DNA of 60,634 nt from Hyphomicrobiales bacterium (GTDB lineage Bacteria > Pseudomonadota > Alphaproteobacteria > Rhizobiales > NORP267), in contig JAJFGZ010000053.1 in assembly GCA_021775855.1 (NCBI GenBank), positions 1 through 60,634 of the forward strand, written 5' to 3'. The notes under the pieces are model-generated. The model made no database searches, was not told the origin of the DNA, and was given only the letters and a program-made list of their open reading frames with translations. A program made the position numbers and the translations under genes. This document shows positions 27,017 through 34,749 of the stretch, piece by piece; the stretch's first letter is position 1; every line of letters starts with the position of its first letter.

Positions 27017-27766
27017 TTAATTTTTCGGCTCAACCAGCGCCGCTGTCCGCCCGAGCGTCGGCTCAAGCGCGGGTTTGAGGTACCGGCCGATACGCCGCCG
27101 CCCGACCGGGATCGGGGCAAAAACCTGTTTGGTCGCCTCGACCACGATGACACCGGAAAACCCGGACCACAGCCAACGCCCGATCCGCTCCCAGGCGACG
27201 GCGGATTTTAGCAACAACCGAAAACTAAACGGTGGGATGTGCAGCGCGCCAAACCACGCGACCGGGCTGAACATCGCGTCCCGCAGGAGCCTTGTCAGTT
27301 GCACCCTGCTGAAGGGTTGACCGAACCCGAACGGTGTCGAATCAACCCGCGCCCACAGACCGCGTCTGTTTGAGACAACGATCATCATCCGTCCGCCAGG
27401 CGCCAGAACCCGCCAAACCTCGCGCAACAAGGCCTGCGGCGCCTCCGATACTTCAAGCGCGTGGACGATCAGCAGCCGGTCGACCGATCCGTCATCGAGC
27501 GGTAATTCAAATTCGTCAACCAGTGCCGTTTTAAATGGCGGTTGCAACGGCCAGTTGGCAGCCCCCTGTCCGGCGGGCATCAGAGCCGACGTTGTGGATT
27601 CGTTTATGAATACATCCAGATAGGGGCAGGCATACCCGAGGCCGACCATGACTTCGCCGGAAACATTCGGCCAGCGCTGGCGTAATCTGCGCGTCAACAG
27701 ACGCCGCGCCACCCGGCCCAGCTGGCCTGCGTAGAATTCCCGTAGCTCGACAATATCCAGATACAT
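27017..27766 (-). CDS. SAM-dependent methyltransferase, substrate unknown
   Basis: A 249-residue class I methyltransferase. MVGLGYACPYL occupies the place of the SAM-binding glycine motif; LPLDDGSVDRLLIVHALEVS and EVWRVLAPGGRMMIVVSNRRGLWAR are motifs II and III of the methyltransferase-11 group. The carboxyl end is basic and hydrophobic, with a WLWSGFSGVIVVEATKQ segment that may contact membrane. The substrate is unknown. It is divergent from gloB, with a 93-base gap. Confidence 0.8.
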   Translation of the reverse strand: MYLDIVELREFYAGQLGRVARRLLTRRLRQRWPNVSGEVMVGLGYACPYLDVFINESTTSALMPAGQGAANWPLQPPFKTALVDEFELPLDDGSVDRLLIVHALEVSEAPQALLREVWRVLAPGGRMMIVVSNRRGLWARVDSTPFGFGQPFSRVQLTRLLRDAMFSPVAWFGALHIPPFSFRLLLKSAVAWERIGRWLWSGFSGVIVVEATKQVFAPIPVGRRRIGRYLKPALEPTLGRTAALVEPKN

Positions 27767-27859
27767 AGGATAGCGACATTCTCTCTGGCAAAGGTTTCTC
27801 GCACCTGTGAGTGGTGCTAACCTGGTGGCAAATCCAACCCTGTTTCAGGAGCCTATGCA

Positions 27860-28624
27860 ATGGCCGATCTGCAAGTCCACCAGTTTCCCTGCCTGTCTGA
27901 TAATTATGGCCTGTTGATACACGACCCGGCAACCGGCGATACCGCAAGCATCGATACTCCAGACGCCGACACGATTTCAGCAGCGCTTGCGGAAAAAGGC
28001 TGGACCCTGACCCATATCCTGAACACCCACCATCACGGTGATCATACCGGCGGCAACATGGCCCTGAAGGACGCGACCGGGTGCCGGATCATCGGTCCCC
28101 ATGGCGGTGGTATACCGGGCATCGATCAAGCTATTGGCGAAGGCGACACCGTTACGTTTGGCTCGTTCACCGCGAAAATCTTCGAAACCCCCGGGCATAC
28201 CCTTGATCATATTATTTATTGGTTCGAAGGCGAGCAAACCGCCTTCGTGGGCGACACAGTCTTTGCCCTTGGCTGCGGCCGGGTTTTCGAAGGAACGTTC
28301 GAGCAAATGTGGTCGTCGCTCGCCAAGGTGCGTGCCCTGCCGCCCGAGACCGTCATCTATTGCGCCCATGAATATACCCTCGCCAACGCCAAGTTCGCGA
28401 TCACCGTTGACCCGGACAACGACGCCCTGAAGGCGCGGATCAAGAAAATCGAGGCGCTACGCGAAGCCGGCAAGCCGACGGTACCAACAACGCTCGAAAC
28501 CGAGCTTGCCACTAACCCGTTCCTACGCCCCGACGATTCTGGTCTCCAGAAGGCGGTCGGTCTTGCAGGCGCCACCCCGGCTGAGGTGTTCGCCGAAGTC
28601 AGACGACGCAAAGATAATTTTTAG
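27860..28624 (+). CDS. gloB: Hydroxyacylglutathione hydrolase (glyoxalase II)
   Basis: A 254-residue metallo-beta-lactamase-fold thioesterase that hydrolyses lactoylglutathione to lactate and glutathione, the second step of methylglyoxal detoxification. The dinuclear metal motif NTHHHGDHTGG is at residues 55-65, followed by the histidine in ETPGHTLDHIIYW, the bridging aspartate in FVGDTVFALGCGR and the histidine in YCAHEYT. The carboxyl-terminal glutathione-binding end (LRPDDSGLQ) is present. The HAD gene follows after 15 bases. Confidence 0.94.
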   Translation: MADLQVHQFPCLSDNYGLLIHDPATGDTASIDTPDADTISAALAEKGWTLTHILNTHHHGDHTGGNMALKDATGCRIIGPHGGGIPGIDQAIGEGDTVTFGSFTAKIFETPGHTLDHIIYWFEGEQTAFVGDTVFALGCGRVFEGTFEQMWSSLAKVRALPPETVIYCAHEYTLANAKFAITVDPDNDALKARIKKIEALREAGKPTVPTTLETELATNPFLRPDDSGLQKAVGLAGATPAEVFAEVRRRKDNF

Positions 28625-28639
28625 GGTCAAGTAACCGCC

Positions 28640-29362
28640 ATGAAACTAACCGACTTCAAGGCGCTTTCTTTTGATTGCTACGGAACCCTGATCGATTGGG
28701 AATCCGGCATGATCAAGGGTTTGACGCCGCTGACCGAGCGGCTCGATAAATGGCTCTCGCGCGACGATATTCTCGGCGCCCATGCCCGCCATGAATCGGC
28801 CCAGCAATCCCAAACCCCGGCCCGGCTTTATCAGGACCTTCTGCCCATCGTGTATAGACGCCTGGCCGAGGAATGGAGCTTATCGGTGTCGTGGCAGGAT
28901 TGCGTTGCCTACGGCCAATCGGTAAAAAACTGGCCCGCATTCCCGGATTCTGCGGATGCGTTAAAATACCTGAAACAGCATTTCAAACTGATCATATTAT
29001 CTAACGTCGACAATACCAGTTTTAGTGCCAGCAATGACAAGCTGGGGGTGGAATTTGACGCGATCTATACTGCCGAAGATGTCGGTGCCTACAAACCATC
29101 AGAACGCAATTTCGATTACATGGTCGACAAGCTGAAAACTCTGGACCTTGGCAAGAGCGATATCCTGCATACGGCCGAGAGCATGTTCCACGACCACGCT
29201 CCTGCCAATCGGCATGGCCTGACGTCCTGCTGGATCTACCGCCGGCACAACCAGGAAGGTTTTGGCGCGACAATGAACCCCGGCGAGTTGCCGAAAGTTG
29301 ATTTCCGCTTCAACAGCATGGCTGATTTTGTTACGGCCCATCGGGAAACAATGCGACCCTGA
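28640..29362 (+). CDS. Haloacid dehalogenase type II family hydrolase
   Basis: A 240-residue HAD-superfamily hydrolase. Asp12 in FDCYGTLIDW is the nucleophile; ILSNVDN provides the phosphate-loop threonine/serine position, AYKPSERNFDYM the lysine, and HTAESMFHDHAPANRHGL the acidic/cap region typical of L-2-haloacid dehalogenase type II. These enzymes release halide from 2-halo acids, but many act on other phosphates, so the substrate is open. It is probably co-transcribed with gloB. An inverted repeat lies just downstream. Confidence 0.85.
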   Translation: MKLTDFKALSFDCYGTLIDWESGMIKGLTPLTERLDKWLSRDDILGAHARHESAQQSQTPARLYQDLLPIVYRRLAEEWSLSVSWQDCVAYGQSVKNWPAFPDSADALKYLKQHFKLIILSNVDNTSFSASNDKLGVEFDAIYTAEDVGAYKPSERNFDYMVDKLKTLDLGKSDILHTAESMFHDHAPANRHGLTSCWIYRRHNQEGFGATMNPGELPKVDFRFNSMADFVTAHRETMRP

Positions 29363-29386
29363 TCAGCCCGAACGATCTTCGGAATT

Positions 29387-29484
29387 CCCCTCATCCTGCC
29401 CCTCCTGCACAAGAGGTGAAGGGACGAAAAAAGGTGCACTGAAAAAAAGCCCTCTCTTCTCACCGGAAAGGGCCGGGCGAGGGG
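29387..29484. repeat. Imperfect inverted repeat between convergent genes
   Basis: The arms CCCCTCATCCTGCCC (29387-29401) and GGGCCGGGCGAGGGG (29470-29484) are complementary at 12 of 15 positions. The 68-base loop is itself rich in CCTCT/GAGG runs. It fits the style of dispersed intergenic palindromes of Alphaproteobacteria and could end transcription from both the HAD gene (plus) and phbB (minus). Confidence 0.5.
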
Positions 29485-29511
29485 GCAGAAAATTGCCGAA
29501 TAATTCCCGGC

Positions 29512-30237
29512 CTACACCATCACCTGCCCGCCATTGGCGGTAAGGGTTGCCCCGGTAATAAAACCCGCATCGTCGGACGCCAGGAACACCACGCACCGGG
29601 CAATTTCTTCAGGCTCCCCCAACCGGCCGACCGGGATGTGCGGCAAGATGGATTTTTCCAGAACTTCCTGAGGGACCGCCTTCACCATCTCGGTCGCGAT
29701 ATATCCCGGGCAGATGGCGTTGACTGTAATGCCCTTGCGCGCGCCTTCTTGCGCGAGTGCTTTGGTGAAGCCCAAATCACCGGCTTTGGCGGCCGAGTAA
29801 TTGACCTGGCCCATCTGGCCTTTCTGGCCATTGATCGAGGATATATTGATCACCCGCCCGAAGCTCCGGTCGCGCATCCCGGTCCAAACGGGGTGGGTCA
29901 TATTAAAGAGTCCTGACAGATTTGTGTCGATGACCGCGTCCCATTTGTCCTTGGTCAATTTATGGAACATGGCATCGCGGGTGATCCCGGCATTGTTGAC
30001 GAGAATATCCACAGGACCCAGCTCGGCTTCAACCTCGGCAATACCGGCAACACAGGAATCATAGTCTGAGACATCCCACTTGAAGACCGCAATCCCGGCC
30101 TCTTTGTTGAAGGCAGCCGCCGCCTCGTCGTTGCCGGCATAATTTGCGGCAACATCATAGCCGGCGCCTTTAAGCGCCGTTGAAATTGCAGCCCCGATCC
30201 CGCGGGTCCCCCCGGTAACAATTGCAACTCGAGCCAT
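29512..30237 (-). CDS. phbB: Acetoacetyl-CoA reductase
   Basis: A 241-residue SDR that reduces acetoacetyl-CoA to (R)-3-hydroxybutyryl-CoA with NADPH, the second step of polyhydroxybutyrate synthesis. The cofactor motif TGGTRGIG is at residues 8-15, NNAGITRD near 87, and Tyr147/Lys151 form YSAAKAG; INGQKGQMGQVNYSAAK is characteristic of PhbB rather than FabG. ATG 30237 follows GGGAGG. It is 34 bases downstream of phbA. Confidence 0.95.
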   Translation of the reverse strand: MARVAIVTGGTRGIGAAISTALKGAGYDVAANYAGNDEAAAAFNKEAGIAVFKWDVSDYDSCVAGIAEVEAELGPVDILVNNAGITRDAMFHKLTKDKWDAVIDTNLSGLFNMTHPVWTGMRDRSFGRVINISSINGQKGQMGQVNYSAAKAGDLGFTKALAQEGARKGITVNAICPGYIATEMVKAVPQEVLEKSILPHIPVGRLGEPEEIARCVVFLASDDAGFITGATLTANGGQVMV

Positions 30238-30271
30238 CAAGCCTCCCTCCCTTTTTACTGGTTCCCCGGTT

Positions 30272-31453
30272 TCAGTCCCTCTCAACGCACATGGCGATGC
30301 CCATCCCGCCACCAATGCACAACGTAGCTAGACCCTTTTTGGCATCGCGGCGCTTCATTTCGAACAACAAAGTATTGAGAACGCGGGCGCCGGAAGCGCC
30401 GATCGGATGCCCGATTGCAATTGCACCGCCATTGACGTTCACCTTGTCGGTATCCCAACCCATATCCTTATTGACGGCGCAGGCCTGCGCCGCGAAGGCC
30501 TCGTTGGCCTCTACAAGATCAAGATCATCGATCGACCAGCCGGCTTTTTCAAGCGCGCTACGCGATGCCGGGATCGGACCCGATCCCATGATTGCCGGAT
30601 CGACCCCCGCCTGGGCCCACGAGACAATCCGTGCCAAAGGCTCAAGCCCGCGCGTTCCAGCTTCCGTCGCGCTCATCAGCACAACGGCCGCCGCGCCATC
30701 GTTGATCCCGCTGGCATTGCCGGCCGTGACCGTACCGTCTTTCTGGAAGGCTGAGCGAAGTTTCGTCATGTCTTCAAGTTTAACACCATGGCGAATATAT
30801 TCGTCACTATCGACAATAGTATCGCCCCGCCGCGAGGAAATCGTGACCGGGACAATCTCGTCCTCGAATTTGCCGGCCTTCTGGGCCGCTTCCGCCTTGT
30901 TCTGGGATGCAAGCGCAAAGGCGTCCTGCTGGTCCCGCGTAATCTGCCACTTGCCGGCGACATTTTCAGCTGTGGTACCCATGTGGTAGCCATTGAAGGC
31001 ATCCCACAATCCGTCCCTGATCATGGTGTCGATAAAATCAACATTGCCCATTTTTGCCCCGTCGCGCAGATGCGCTGAGTGGGGTGCCTGGCTCATGCTT
31101 TCCTGGCCACCGGCGATAACAATTGCCGAATCCCCGTTGAGGATGGCCTGGGCACCGAGGGCCACCGCGCGCAAGCCCGAGCCACAGAGCTGGTTCATGT
31201 TCCACGCCGGAACCTCAACCGGGATGCCGGCATTGACGGACGCCTGACGGGCCGGGTTTTGACCCTGCGCCGCTGTCAGAATTTGCCCCATGATCACTTC
31301 CGAGACGTCGCCCGGCTCGATCCCGCTGCGGGTCAGAACCCCACGGATAGCGGTTTCCCCGAGAAAAGATGCACTCACCTTGCTCAAACCACCATTGAAC
31401 GAGCCGACCGGCGTCCGCGCCGCGCTAACGATTACAACCGCCCCATTATCCAT
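30272..31453 (-). CDS. phbA: Acetyl-CoA acetyltransferase (beta-ketothiolase)
   Basis: A 393-residue biosynthetic thiolase that condenses two acetyl-CoA to acetoacetyl-CoA. The acyl-accepting cysteine is Cys90 in [11 protein letters not shown]; the histidine is in [12 protein letters not shown] and the second cysteine in [11 protein letters not shown]. Length and motifs match the PHB-cycle enzyme. ATG 31453 has AAAGGA six bases upstream. With phbB it forms a two-gene operon divergent from phaR, whose product probably controls it. No phaC synthase gene is in the window. Confidence 0.95.
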   Translation of the reverse strand: MDNGAVVIVSAARTPVGSFNGGLSKVSASFLGETAIRGVLTRSGIEPGDVSEVIMGQILTAAQGQNPARQASVNAGIPVEVPAWNMNQLCGSGLRAVALGAQAILNGDSAIVIAGGQESMSQAPHSAHLRDGAKMGNVDFIDTMIRDGLWDAFNGYHMGTTAENVAGKWQITRDQQDAFALASQNKAEAAQKAGKFEDEIVPVTISSRRGDTIVDSDEYIRHGVKLEDMTKLRSAFQKDGTVTAGNASGINDGAAAVVLMSATEAGTRGLEPLARIVSWAQAGVDPAIMGSGPIPASRSALEKAGWSIDDLDLVEANEAFAAQACAVNKDMGWDTDKVNVNGGAIAIGHPIGASGARVLNTLLFEMKRRDAKKGLATLCIGGGMGIAMCVERD

Positions 31454-31490
31454 AATCATTCCTTTCGCCAAAATGTACTGCCTGTAATTG

Positions 31491-31501
31491 CTGCGGTGCA
31501 G
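31491..31501. promoter_or_regulatory. Putative PhaR operator
   Basis: CTGC-GGT-GCAG at 31491-31501 is an exact example of the CTGC-N3/4-GCAG motif described for PhaR of Paracoccus. It lies 38 bases upstream of the phbA start in the 275-base divergent region 31454-31728. Related TGC-rich pieces are CTGTTGCAG (31592-31600) and CTGCTATGCA (31621-31630). No other feature was seen in this gap. Confidence 0.5.
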
Positions 31502-31728
31502 TATATACAAAGTCTTGGCAACACTCTACCAATAATTGTGCATGTGCGAAACGGCTGAATGGTAGAGATTTTGTTCGAAATTTTTGATAACCTGTTGCAG
31601 CGCAATATCCGCAATTCACGCTGCTATGCACAATTTTGTGGCAGAGTTTCCACAAATTTTCTAAGATCAAGCGCTCAAACACGATGCACAATGAAGATCG
31701 CCCGGCATCCCAAACACAGGAACTAAAT

Positions 31729-32313
31729 GTGTCAGACTCGAAAACACCCAGCGAACCCGTCGTCATAAAGAAATACGCCAACCGCAGGCTCTACAATACG
31801 GATTCCAGCAGTTACGTGACGCTTGAGGACCTGGCGGATATGGTCAAAGCGAACCGGGATTTTGTTGTCCAGGATGCAAAAAGTGGCGACGACATCACCC
31901 GCACAGTCCTGACCCAGATCATTTTCGAACAGGAAGCCAAAGGCGAGAACCTTCTCCCGATCGGGTTCCTGCGTCAATTGATCGGTTTTTACGACACCAA
32001 TATGAAAAACCTGGTGCCGAGCTATCTGGAATTCAGCCTCGATTCGCTGATAAAGGAACAGGACAATTTCAGCAAACAGATGTCCGATACCTGGGGAAAA
32101 AACCCGTTCGAGGCTATGCAGGATCAGGTCAGCACTAATATGGCGGCATTTGAACAGGCGCTCGGGGCGTTTACATCATTCGGCGGCGCAGCAAGTCCAA
32201 GCCCGGCGCCCAGCCCCCAGCAGCCACAAAAGAGTGAATTCGAGGATCTCAAAGACCAATTATCGGATTTGCAGACCAAGCTCGATTCGCTGGCCCGTGA
32301 TCGTTCGAAGTAA
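31729..32313 (+). CDS. phaR: Polyhydroxyalkanoate synthesis repressor PhaR
   Basis: A 194-residue regulator that binds DNA near pha genes and also nascent PHB granules, being released as polymer forms. The conserved amino-terminal domain starts VVIKKYANRRLYNT and runs through SSYVTLEDLADMV (residues about 11-40) to a second accumulation-regulator segment FLRQLIGFYDTNMKNLVPSYLE. The carboxyl end is proline-rich then coiled coil (SEFEDLKDQLSDLQTKLDSL). I prefer GTG 31729 with AGGA seven bases upstream; ATG 31684 would add 15 residues and lacks a ribosome site. Confidence 0.92.
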   Translation: MSDSKTPSEPVVIKKYANRRLYNTDSSSYVTLEDLADMVKANRDFVVQDAKSGDDITRTVLTQIIFEQEAKGENLLPIGFLRQLIGFYDTNMKNLVPSYLEFSLDSLIKEQDNFSKQMSDTWGKNPFEAMQDQVSTNMAAFEQALGAFTSFGGAASPSPAPSPQQPQKSEFEDLKDQLSDLQTKLDSLARDRSK

Positions 32314-32322
32314 GCTCAGATT

Positions 32323-34089
32323 TTAGGCTGATTGAGCAATCTCGCCGATGGCAGCCTTCTGCTGCAGGTGCGGTAATTCCAGTTCCGGTTGGCCGTACAG
32401 AAATCCTTGCAGGAAATCCACGCCCCAGGCCCGCAACATCGCGGCGTCTTCCTCATTTTCGACCCATTCGGCAACGGTCGCCAGACCAAAGTTGCGTGCC
32501 AGATCTATAAAGGTTTTGACGAAAAACTGGTTGTCCGGTTCGTTACTGAGGTTGGCGACAAAAGCGCCATCCAGTTTCACCAGATCCACCTTCAGGTGTT
32601 TGAGGTTGCGGAACGAGGTATAGCCCGCACCGAAATCATCCAGCGCCACCTTACAGCCGAGATCATGCAGGTTTTTCACAAACCGGCTTGATTCCTCAAC
32701 GTCGTGGATCATCGTGGTTTCGGTAATTTCCACAATCAAACGCTTCGCCAAGTCTGGGTTGATCTGCATATAGGCGCGCAAATGATCCAGCCAGACTATA
32801 TCAACCGCGGTCGCCGCCGATATATTGATCGCCAGATTGAACCCGGGTGCATCGAGCAGGGTGGCAACTGCCAGTTCCAGGACCCGTAGGTCTAGAAGCC
32901 GCATCAATCCAAGCCGTTCCGCCGCCGGGACAAACGCCCCCGCCCCGATCAATTCTCCTTCCGTCGAATCCATCCGCACCAGGCACTCATAGAATGCCGG
33001 CCGCGTTGATTGGGTATAGACGATAGGCTGGTAGGCGATCCGGATGCGGCCTTCATTAAGCGCCGCGATAATTTCGTCGGCCACCAGAATATTTTGTCGG
33101 CGCACAGATTCTCTCTGGCGCGACTGATGGTATGCAACAAAGGCATCCCGGTGCTTGGTCTTTGCCTCTTCAAGCGCTTCCTGGGCGCAGGTCATCGCCT
33201 TCTGAGTGGTGGTCGCGTAGCGCGGCAGCGAAACGCCGCCAACTGAGACTGTAACGGAGACCGGTCCGACGCCCGTCTCGATCGGCGCGTCACGGACCGC
33301 AGACATGAGCCGCTTCGACGCCATCTCCATATCGCCTTCCTTGCAATTGCTTAGCAATATGCCGAATTTATTGCCGGAATGGCGCCCGATAACGTCCTTG
33401 CGGCGCAGTTTGGAATGCAGCCGCTCCGCCACTTCACAAATCACTTCGTCGCTCTTGTCGAAGCCAAAGGCATCGTTGAGCATGGCGAGATTATCGATCG
33501 CTACGATCAGAAAAGCACATGCCGGTTGCTGCGGCTTGGTGGCATTTTCCAGGGCTTGCTCAATGGCTTCGCCCAGGCTCGCCCGGTTCAATCGGCCTGT
33601 CAATTCATCATGACGCCCGGTAAATGCCAGCTTCAACTCACGTTCGTGCCGGTCCGTAACTACACGGATCAAGCCTCGCGCATGCGACGGGCGACCGTCC
33701 GCTCCAACATACCAACGACCGAAATCCTCGAGCCATAGCATCTTGGTTGTATTTCTGCCCTTTGGAAAAAGAACGTAATACAATTCGTAGGGAACGCCGT
33801 CGCCGTGATCGACTTCTTCGCTTCTCATGATCGTATTGTAGAGGCTGTTGGGGTTGTTCTTCTCGAACAACCGGCCCATTTGGCGCCCCGTGCTGATGGC
33901 CTCGGATCCGTCGACCTGAAGAATCTTTGGGCCACTCTCGGACCAAAGGATTTCATCGCTTGTAATATTCCAATCGTACGCAGTCTCACCGATCTCGGTT
34001 AATACCGACGACAGATCGAGCTGACGGCCAGCATCCCCTGCGACGGCTGTCGCAGTGTCTCCGGCAATCTGGTTTTGATCGAAGTCCAA
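32323..34089 (-). CDS. GGDEF-EAL protein, probable c-di-GMP phosphodiesterase with degenerate GGDEF
   Basis: A 588-residue signalling protein. A PAS-like amino end (about 20-150; YDWNITSDEILWSE) is followed by a GGDEF domain whose active-site motif is degraded to SGNKF, so cyclase activity is unlikely. The carboxyl-terminal EAL domain keeps the catalytic set: ECLVR (for EALLR), NIS, EITET, LDDFGAGY, VKLDG, AEWVE and LQGFLYG, so it probably hydrolyses c-di-GMP. No membrane span. The start is TTG 34089 with a weak GAG; no better in-frame start is near. It is convergent with phaR, nine bases away. Confidence 0.87.
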   Translation of the reverse strand: MDFDQNQIAGDTATAVAGDAGRQLDLSSVLTEIGETAYDWNITSDEILWSESGPKILQVDGSEAISTGRQMGRLFEKNNPNSLYNTIMRSEEVDHGDGVPYELYYVLFPKGRNTTKMLWLEDFGRWYVGADGRPSHARGLIRVVTDRHERELKLAFTGRHDELTGRLNRASLGEAIEQALENATKPQQPACAFLIVAIDNLAMLNDAFGFDKSDEVICEVAERLHSKLRRKDVIGRHSGNKFGILLSNCKEGDMEMASKRLMSAVRDAPIETGVGPVSVTVSVGGVSLPRYATTTQKAMTCAQEALEEAKTKHRDAFVAYHQSRQRESVRRQNILVADEIIAALNEGRIRIAYQPIVYTQSTRPAFYECLVRMDSTEGELIGAGAFVPAAERLGLMRLLDLRVLELAVATLLDAPGFNLAINISAATAVDIVWLDHLRAYMQINPDLAKRLIVEITETTMIHDVEESSRFVKNLHDLGCKVALDDFGAGYTSFRNLKHLKVDLVKLDGAFVANLSNEPDNQFFVKTFIDLARNFGLATVAEWVENEEDAAMLRAWGVDFLQGFLYGQPELELPHLQQKAAIGEIAQSA

Positions 34090-34296
34090 AATAATCTCGC
34101 ATGCAAGGTCTTACAATTCGAAAATCACCCGAATGCTTTTCCTGAATCGGGATGACCTACGGAAATTCTGATCCCAAACTCTTAATTTTCAGGTTAACAA
34201 ACACGCCGTTTGCATTCGAAATATCGCCCTCAGGAGACCTTACCCAACGGAAATGCTGGGGTTTTGGCGGCTTTGGTTAACACCCCGTTGAAATAT

Positions 34297-34311
34297 TGGC
34301 ACCAACCTTGC
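34297..34311 (+). promoter_or_regulatory. Sigma-54 (RpoN) promoter
   Basis: TGGCAC (34297-34302), five bases, TTGC (34308-34311): the GG at -24 and GC at -12 are separated by exactly ten bases, matching the RpoN consensus. Transcription would start near 34323, giving a leader of about 28 bases before ATG 34351. The 261-base gap 34090-34350 also holds two GGTTAACA octamers (34192-34199, 34275-34282) that might be activator-related. Confidence 0.75.
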
Positions 34312-34350
34312 GAGGTTTTGACCAAAGTTTCAAAACGAGACAGGCGTCAA

Positions 34351-34734
34351 ATGCAGATCACCGGTAGAAATAACCACCGTCAGATAAGGAACAGGGCAAC
34401 GAAAGTTTCGGCTATCTCGAGGGCAACCAGCAACCCTTCAGGATCCAGTCGCCAGCCACTTGATCTTTCCTTGACCAGCTCGCAGGAAACGTTGCCCACG
34501 AGCCACGCCCTGGTCCCTGTTCACAATGACAAGGCTTCCAGCGCCCGGCCTGTTGCCCGCGCCGGTCGGATATCCGCACCACTGGTGACCCACCTGGTAG
34601 CGACCCGGATGGGCATGCCCCAGACCAGGGCCCGCCGCCGGGCAAGCGTCGATCACGCGACCAACGCATACCGGGAAGGTAATCGGGCACCGCACATCCC
34701 GTTGACCGGCACAAGCGCGTCCAAATACCTCTAA
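34351..34734 (+). CDS. Small basic protein of unknown function, sigma-54-dependent
   Basis: A 127-residue, arginine-rich, probably disordered protein that I do not recognise. The carboxyl part has a denser patterned segment (LVTHLVATRMGMPQTRARRR, then ASVDHATNAYRE) that looks like a short helical, possibly conserved domain. There is no signal peptide or membrane span. ATG 34351 is preceded by an AGG about seven bases away; the frame is open to 34210 but that part lies upstream of the predicted transcript start. The sigma-54 promoter is the main evidence that the gene is real. It is convergent with ggt. Confidence 0.6.
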   Translation: MQITGRNNHRQIRNRATKVSAISRATSNPSGSSRQPLDLSLTSSQETLPTSHALVPVHNDKASSARPVARAGRISAPLVTHLVATRMGMPQTRARRRASVDHATNAYREGNRAPHIPLTGTSASKYL

Positions 34735-34749
34735 TTCCAAATCGATTTA

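Noticed and set aside
34183..34198. TTAA-N8-TTAA, similar to a CtrA site
   Set aside because: The CtrA consensus needs a seven-base spacer; here it is eight. It is kept only as part of the GGTTAACA repeat note.
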